Shown piece after piece: positions 59,660 to 64,000 of a DNA stretch of 64,000 bases (the stretch's first letter is position 1; each line of letters starts with the position of its first letter). Below the pieces are notes generated by a model. It saw nothing but the letters and a program-made list of their open reading frames with translations. It made no database searches and had not been told where the DNA came from. Both the position numbers and the translations under genes were made by a program. The stretch covers positions 53,881 to 117,880 of the forward strand of contig CALUTL010000004.1 in assembly GCA_944323655.1 (NCBI GenBank). The letters are read 5' to 3'. The stretch comes from Candidatus Gastranaerophilales bacterium (lineage in GTDB: Bacteria; Cyanobacteriota; Vampirovibrionia; Gastranaerophilales; Gastranaerophilaceae).

Positions 59660-60823
59660 CTAAATATTGTTTAAAACGGCTTCTGCGGCCAAGTAGCCTG
59701 TCGACCAACAGTTTTGCAGGTTAAATCCGCCGCAAAATCCGTCTATATTAAGAATTTCTCCGCAGAAATACAAATTTTTGACGATTTTTGATTCCATAGT
59801 TTTGTTGTCGACCTCATCAAGCGAAACTCCACCTGAAGTAACGACTTCACCGCCATTTGCCGTTGAAATTGCTTCAACTTCAAAACCGCATAAAACACTT
59901 GTAATTTTATCACGCATTTTGCCGTCAATTTTGTGGGCTTGGAGGTTTTCATCAATCTTGCATATTTTTAAAACAGTTTCCGAAAGTGATTTTGGCACAA
60001 TTTCAGAAATTACGTTTTTAATATTCTTGTGCGGGTTTTCATTAAGCAAGCTTTGCAAATCCTCTCCGTGCATAAAATTAAACCTGATTTTATAAGGAAA
60101 TTTTTCTCTTGCCATAATTGAGGTAATTTTATACACAAGCGGCCCCGAAACTCCTTCGTGTGTGAACAACAAATCTTCCGAATAACTTTTGCCCTCACAA
60201 ACTGCGGTTATATTTTTCAAGGAAACGCCAGAGAGAAATGAAAAATCCTCTTTAGTTTTTAATGCCGTAAGAGCAGGTTTCGGTTCAATAATTTTATGTC
60301 CCAGCCCGCTTGCAATAGAAAAAGCCGAATGTCCGCCGATTGCAATTACGACTTTTTCGAAAAAATACGCTTTGTCTTCGCTTCTAACCTCAAACCCGCC
60401 ACTGCAAAGCTTTATTGAAATAACATTTTCTTTTATGATTTTTACCCCGTTAATTGCCTCTAGCATTGCATTTCTGACGTCACTTGCCTTGTCTGATACA
60501 GGGAAAATTCTCATATCATCTTGAATGTAAGTCCCAATCCCGATTTTTTCAAAAAATTTCAAAGTATCAGAGGTCCCAAATCTTGAAAATACGGAATATA
60601 AAAATTTCTCACCTCTCGGGTAATTTGAGGCAAGTTCTTTTAAGTCAAATTCCGCATGCGCTAAATTGCACCTTCCGCCGCCTGTCGGAAGAAGGGTTTT
60701 AAGCGGCGAATTTTTCTCAAAAATTACAGAAAAAATCCCTTTTTGCTTCAAAAAGCAAGCGCACGCACACCCGGCAGGCCCCCCGCCGATAATTGCAATT
60801 CTATATTTCAACCCTTGTTCCAT
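59660..60823 (-). CDS. BaiN/YhiN/HI0933-family FAD-dependent oxidoreductase
   Basis: 387 residues from ATG 60823; the frame extends to a TTG at 60850 inside folK without improvement. Rossmann FAD motif RIAIIGGGPAGCACACFLKQ (8-27), EKNSPLKTLLPTGGGRCNLAH (the family's GGGRCN signature, about 40-60), VVIAIGGHSAF, and the C-terminal GGVSLDEVDNKTMESK with LYFCGEILNIDGFCGGFNLQ. The family includes the flavin dehydrogenase of bile-acid 7-dehydroxylation, but most members have unknown substrates. It overlaps folK by 23 bp. Confidence 0.92.
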   Translation of the reverse strand: MEQGLKYRIAIIGGGPAGCACACFLKQKGIFSVIFEKNSPLKTLLPTGGGRCNLAHAEFDLKELASNYPRGEKFLYSVFSRFGTSDTLKFFEKIGIGTYIQDDMRIFPVSDKASDVRNAMLEAINGVKIIKENVISIKLCSGGFEVRSEDKAYFFEKVVIAIGGHSAFSIASGLGHKIIEPKPALTALKTKEDFSFLSGVSLKNITAVCEGKSYSEDLLFTHEGVSGPLVYKITSIMAREKFPYKIRFNFMHGEDLQSLLNENPHKNIKNVISEIVPKSLSETVLKICKIDENLQAHKIDGKMRDKITSVLCGFEVEAISTANGGEVVTSGGVSLDEVDNKTMESKIVKNLYFCGEILNIDGFCGGFNLQNCWSTGYLAAEAVLNNI

Positions 60824-61310
60824 AAAGAAATACCATTTCGGGATTTTCAAGGTCGTTATGAAGCTCTATTATTGACTTATGCAAAACCGGATGAATATAA
60901 TCAGGAATCAATTCCAAAAGCGGCACAAGAGTAAATGCCCTTAAATGCACGTATTTGTGCGGAATTGTTAAGTCTTCATCCTGAATTATATCATTATTGT
61001 AGAATAAAATATCAATATCAATTGTTCTGTCTTCGTAGTTTGAAGCTTCGTTAGAACGCTTGCGGCCAAGCTGCGCTTCAATTCTCTGGCATTCTACAAG
61101 GAGTTCTTTGGGCGAAAGTTTAGTCTTAATTTCGACAACGGCATTCACAAACCAGGCTTTAGAAGACATATTCCAAGGTTCGGTTTCGTAAAACGCGGAT
61201 GTCCTGATAATACTTATATTTTCGCAAGCATTAAGAAGGCTTGTTGCCTGCTGAACATAACCTATTCTGTCACCTGTATTCGACCCTAAACTTAAGTAAA
61301 CGATTGCCAT
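60801..61310 (-). CDS. folK: 2-amino-4-hydroxy-6-hydroxymethyldihydropteridine pyrophosphokinase
   Basis: 169 residues. Transfers pyrophosphate from ATP to the pterin in folate synthesis. VYLSLGSNTGDRIGYVQQA, SAFYETEPWN, FVNAVVEI, and the ATP/Mg site EDRTIDIDILFYNN with IPHKYVHLRAF are all present and correctly ordered. It precedes and overlaps the flavoprotein gene; no other fol gene is in the window. Confidence 0.95.
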   Translation of the reverse strand: MAIVYLSLGSNTGDRIGYVQQATSLLNACENISIIRTSAFYETEPWNMSSKAWFVNAVVEIKTKLSPKELLVECQRIEAQLGRKRSNEASNYEDRTIDIDILFYNNDIIQDEDLTIPHKYVHLRAFTLVPLLELIPDYIHPVLHKSIIELHNDLENPEMVFLYGTRVEI

Positions 61311-61385
61311 AACAATATTCTATTAATTTTCAGATATAATGTCAATAAATATTTGATATTGTTATATTTTATCAAATTAAAAAAT

Positions 61386-61413
61386 AAAAAAGCAGAGATT
61401 TAATCTGCTTTTT
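61386..61413 (-). terminator. Terminator of the aminotransferase gene
   Basis: AAAAAGCAGA/TCTGCTTTTT with an 8-nt loop, T-runs on both sides. Confidence 0.85.
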
Positions 61414-61437
61414 AAATAAACTTAACTCAAAATTTTA

Positions 61438-62538
61438 TTAATTTTTAAGCTTTTCAATTGTTGCATTCAAAGCCGCAACAACGGTCAGAATATCTCTTTC
61501 CGAAACAAATCCGAGAGTTCCGATTCTGAAGATTTTGTCTTTCAAATCATTTTGACCGTTTGCGATAATTATATCGTAATCGTCTTTTAATCCTTTTCTG
61601 ATATCAGGAACAGAAATTCCCTCCGGCGGGTAAACCGAAGTTACCGCATAACTTGCTTTATTATCGTCCTCAACAAAAAGCTTTAACCCCATATTTCGCA
61701 AGCAATTACGCAATAAAAGCGCATTTGATTTGTGTCTTGCAAAAATATTCTCCAACCCTTCACTTTTAAGCATTTCAAAAGCCTTGTGAAGTGCCACAAC
61801 AAGGTTAACAGCAGGAGTGTAAGGAGTTGTATGCTGTGCGAGAGATTTTTTGTAACTGCTCCAGTTAAAATAAAATCCCGGATATTTGCATTGTTTATGA
61901 ACCTCAAAAGCTCTTTCGCTTGCTGTTAAAAAAGCAAGCCCAGGAGGAATCATAAAACCCTTTTGAGAGCCTGACACAACAACATCAATTCCCCACTCAT
62001 CAGTCTTTAAATCCATCGCCCCGACACTTGTAACCCCGTCAACTACGGAAATTGCGCCGTGCTTTCTGATTATTGAACAAAGTGTTTTAATATCATTAAC
62101 AGCGCCAGTTGAAGTCTCAGAGTGCGTCATTGTAACAATTTTAATTTCTTTATTTACGTCTTTTTCTAATCTTTCCCTCAAAATTTCAGGATTAATAACC
62201 TCGCCATAATCAACTGAAATTCGCTCTACATCAGCCCCGTGTGATTCCGCAATTTTTGCCCATCGTTCGCCAAAATTCCCAATAACAAGCGAAAGCACCT
62301 TATCTCCGGGATTTACAAGGTTAGAAAGTGCCGCATCCATTGCACCAGTTCCGCTGGAGGCAAAAATAAACACATCATTTTTTGTCTGAAAAATCCATTT
62401 CAAATCTTCGTTAACTTCATCAAAAATACGCGAGAACTCGGAACTTCTGTGCGGAACAGGCGATTTTGCCATTTCTAATAAAACATCTTCCGGCACAGGT
62501 GTCGGCCCAGGTATCATCAATAAAGTCTTGTCTTTCAT
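61438..62538 (-). CDS. Class V aminotransferase, alanine-glyoxylate/serine-pyruvate type
   Basis: 366 residues. PLP enzyme with LLMIPGPTPVPEDVLLEM (N-terminal substrate loop), ASSGTGAMDAAL (PLP phosphate), THSETSTGAVN, VVDGVTSVGAMD (Asp for pyridine N), and the Schiff-base lysine in VVSGSQKGFMIPPGLAF (about 192). C-terminal FRIGTLGFVSERDIL is typical. The same family includes the cyanobacterial protein long called soluble hydrogenase small subunit. It may interconvert glyoxylate/glycine or act in serine synthesis; substrate is not certain. It has a convergent neighbour folK and divergent neighbour waaA. Confidence 0.92.
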   Translation of the reverse strand: MKDKTLLMIPGPTPVPEDVLLEMAKSPVPHRSSEFSRIFDEVNEDLKWIFQTKNDVFIFASSGTGAMDAALSNLVNPGDKVLSLVIGNFGERWAKIAESHGADVERISVDYGEVINPEILRERLEKDVNKEIKIVTMTHSETSTGAVNDIKTLCSIIRKHGAISVVDGVTSVGAMDLKTDEWGIDVVVSGSQKGFMIPPGLAFLTASERAFEVHKQCKYPGFYFNWSSYKKSLAQHTTPYTPAVNLVVALHKAFEMLKSEGLENIFARHKSNALLLRNCLRNMGLKLFVEDDNKASYAVTSVYPPEGISVPDIRKGLKDDYDIIIANGQNDLKDKIFRIGTLGFVSERDILTVVAALNATIEKLKN

Positions 62539-62619
62539 TTTACCCCCGATCGCTTAACTTTTACTTTAAACTTTTTTATATTAACACAATTTTCTGTTTT
62601 GTGTATAATCAGTAAAGAA

Positions 62620-63864
62620 ATGTTTATATACGAAATTTTAGCGACAATTATATTTATCACACTTCTTCCGTTTTACTATATCGTAAGAGTAATTCAGAAG
62701 AAATACCTTTACGGCTGGAGAGAGAAACTCGGATTTTTAACCCCGCCGGATTTGGGTAATAAAATAATCATGCTCCACGGGGTTTCTGTGGGAGAAGTTA
62801 TTGCGCTTGAAAATTTGACAAAAAAAATTAAAGAAACCTTCCCCGATTACAAAATTGTAGTTACAACAGGCACTAAAACTGGTCAAGACATAGCTAAAAA
62901 GAAATATGAAAAAATTGCGGATTACATCACTTATTTCCCGTTTGATGTACCATTTGCAGTTAAGTCATTTCTTAGCAAACTAAACCCGACGGTTGTTTTG
63001 ATTGCAGAAACCGAACTTTGGCCGGATTTTGCCTATCAATGCAAAAAAAGAAACATCCCGCTTTTTGTAATTAACGGAAGAATCAGTGACAACACATTTA
63101 ATGCCTACAAAAGAATGAAATTCTTTTTTAAGCATATTTTGAAAAATTACACAGGGCTTTACACTCAAAGTATTGAAGACCGTGACAAGCTTATTGCAAT
63201 CGGGGCAACTCCAGAAAACACTGAATTTATGGGGAATTTAAAGTTTGATATAAAAAAACTTGATGTATCAATTGATATCGGCAAAGGCGAAAACAAGCTT
63301 ATTATAGCCGGAAGCACCCATAAAGGCGAAGATGAAATCGTGCTTGAAGCTTTTAAAAATATTAAACAAAAAGTGCCAAATGCAAAACTGCTGTTGGCTT
63401 CACGCCATATTGAAAGAATTCCTGATATAGAAGAACTTGTTAAAAACACAGGTTTAGCTTACGGATTCCGCTCTAAAGGCGACAGTTTTAAAGATAAAGA
63501 CATAATTCTTCTTGATACAATGGGAGAATTAGGCAAGATGTATTCAATCTGTGACTTTGCATTTATTGGTGGCAGCTTTAACAACACCGGCGGACATAAT
63601 CCTCTGGAAGCTTCAGTTTATAACAAACCGGTTATTACAGGCCCCTGCATTCATAACTTTAAAGATATTTACGGCATCTTAACTCATACAAATGCAGGAA
63701 AATTAGTTAAAACTCCTCAAGAACTTGAAAACCAGATGCTAAAGCTTCTAACGGATGAAAAATACTATAATGATGCGCAAAATGACTGTTTTAAGGTTTT
63801 TGAAGCTCAAAAAGGCGCTCTCGATTTTGTTATAAATAAACTTCAAAAAGTTCTGCAAGCCTAA
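62620..63864 (+). CDS. waaA: 3-deoxy-D-manno-octulosonic acid transferase
   Basis: 414 residues from ATG 62620; the upstream in-frame TTG lies inside an extended -10 box TGTGTATAAT, so it is not the start. WaaA (KdtA) adds Kdo to lipid IVA. N-terminal anchor (1-20, FIYEILATIIFITLLPFYYI), YLYGWREKLGF, LHGVSVGEVIALENL (catalytic Glu), AETELWPDFAYQCKKRNIPL, NGRISDNT, and the C-terminal GGSFNNTGGHNPLEAS sugar-nucleotide site are diagnostic. With lpxK and the GT9 gene it shows Kdo-containing LPS. After it, 63865-64000 holds no gene. Confidence 0.96.
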   Translation: MFIYEILATIIFITLLPFYYIVRVIQKKYLYGWREKLGFLTPPDLGNKIIMLHGVSVGEVIALENLTKKIKETFPDYKIVVTTGTKTGQDIAKKKYEKIADYITYFPFDVPFAVKSFLSKLNPTVVLIAETELWPDFAYQCKKRNIPLFVINGRISDNTFNAYKRMKFFFKHILKNYTGLYTQSIEDRDKLIAIGATPENTEFMGNLKFDIKKLDVSIDIGKGENKLIIAGSTHKGEDEIVLEAFKNIKQKVPNAKLLLASRHIERIPDIEELVKNTGLAYGFRSKGDSFKDKDIILLDTMGELGKMYSICDFAFIGGSFNNTGGHNPLEASVYNKPVITGPCIHNFKDIYGILTHTNAGKLVKTPQELENQMLKLLTDEKYYNDAQNDCFKVFEAQKGALDFVINKLQKVLQA

Positions 63865-64000
63865 AAATATAAATTCCCAAACCCCTTTAATTTCAAGTAT
63901 TTTGACAAATATGATTATTAATTTGTAACGAAATATTACAAAAAACAGATAAAAAATTAAAGATTTTAAAGAGCAATGCCGTAACACATGACACAAGGAA

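Noticed and set aside
1..64000. CRISPR arrays and rRNA genes
   Set aside because: No regularly spaced repeats with unique spacers and no rRNA sequence were seen.

Overview
The window is AT-rich bacterial chromosome from a diderm (Gram-negative) fermentative anaerobe. Lipid A/Kdo/heptose genes (lpxK, waaA, a GT9 glycosyltransferase), an MCE lipid-transport protein, a two-partner-secretion porin and TonB-like proteins show an outer membrane. A three-gene [FeFe] hydrogenase of the electron-bifurcating type points to anaerobic fermentation. The cyanobacterial-style ClpC, the absence of photosynthesis genes, and several lineage-type proteins whose N-terminus carries a short Phe-x-Gly motif (7351, 22994, 58179) suggest a non-photosynthetic cyanobacterial relative of the Candidatus Gastranaerophilales (Melainabacteria/Vampirovibrionia) type. 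That assignment is inference; no rRNA is present to confirm it.

Layout. 1-11.6 kb: a HExxH protein, tRNA-Pro, yidC, queA, a second HExxH protein, a lytic transglycosylase, an MCE/MlaD protein, lpxK-nth and a large DUF2339-like membrane protein. 11.7-15.8 kb: NuoE-like, NuoF-like and HydA hydrogenase operon. 15.9-26.0 kb: a secreted protein, a TpsB-type porin, bioD-bioA, a 31-residue membrane peptide gene, nupC and a membrane-anchored starch/glycogen-synthase-like protein.

26.5-41.8 kb: a complete integrative element of about 15.3 kb in the 3' end of tRNA-Lys(TTT). It is bounded by perfect 41-bp repeats (26484-26524 and 41753-41793), with the tyrosine integrase beside the intact tRNA and TACACAAAA repeats inside both ends. 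Its cargo is a leftward operon that joins a type III restriction-modification pair (mod, res) to an SNF2-type helicase, a zeta-toxin-like kinase with a 65-residue partner and two membrane-anchored proteins. It also carries a serine recombinase, a short retron-type reverse transcriptase with a strongly structured leader, an excisionase-like protein and several unknown genes. This is the most interesting part of the window: a mobile defence island that may include a new retron and an expanded type III R-M system.

41.9-64 kb: XRE regulator, pth, TPR protein, clpC, tRNA-Glu with a duplicated 3' end, heptosyltransferase, phosphoesterase, and a cluster of two von Willebrand A proteins divergent from a four-gene operon (secreted protein, FHA-like/polytopic membrane protein, two TonB-like proteins). 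It ends with a GT2 glycosyltransferase, a structured leader with two Arg-rich mini-ORFs before a lineage-type membrane protein, a BaiN-like flavoprotein, folK, a class V aminotransferase and waaA.
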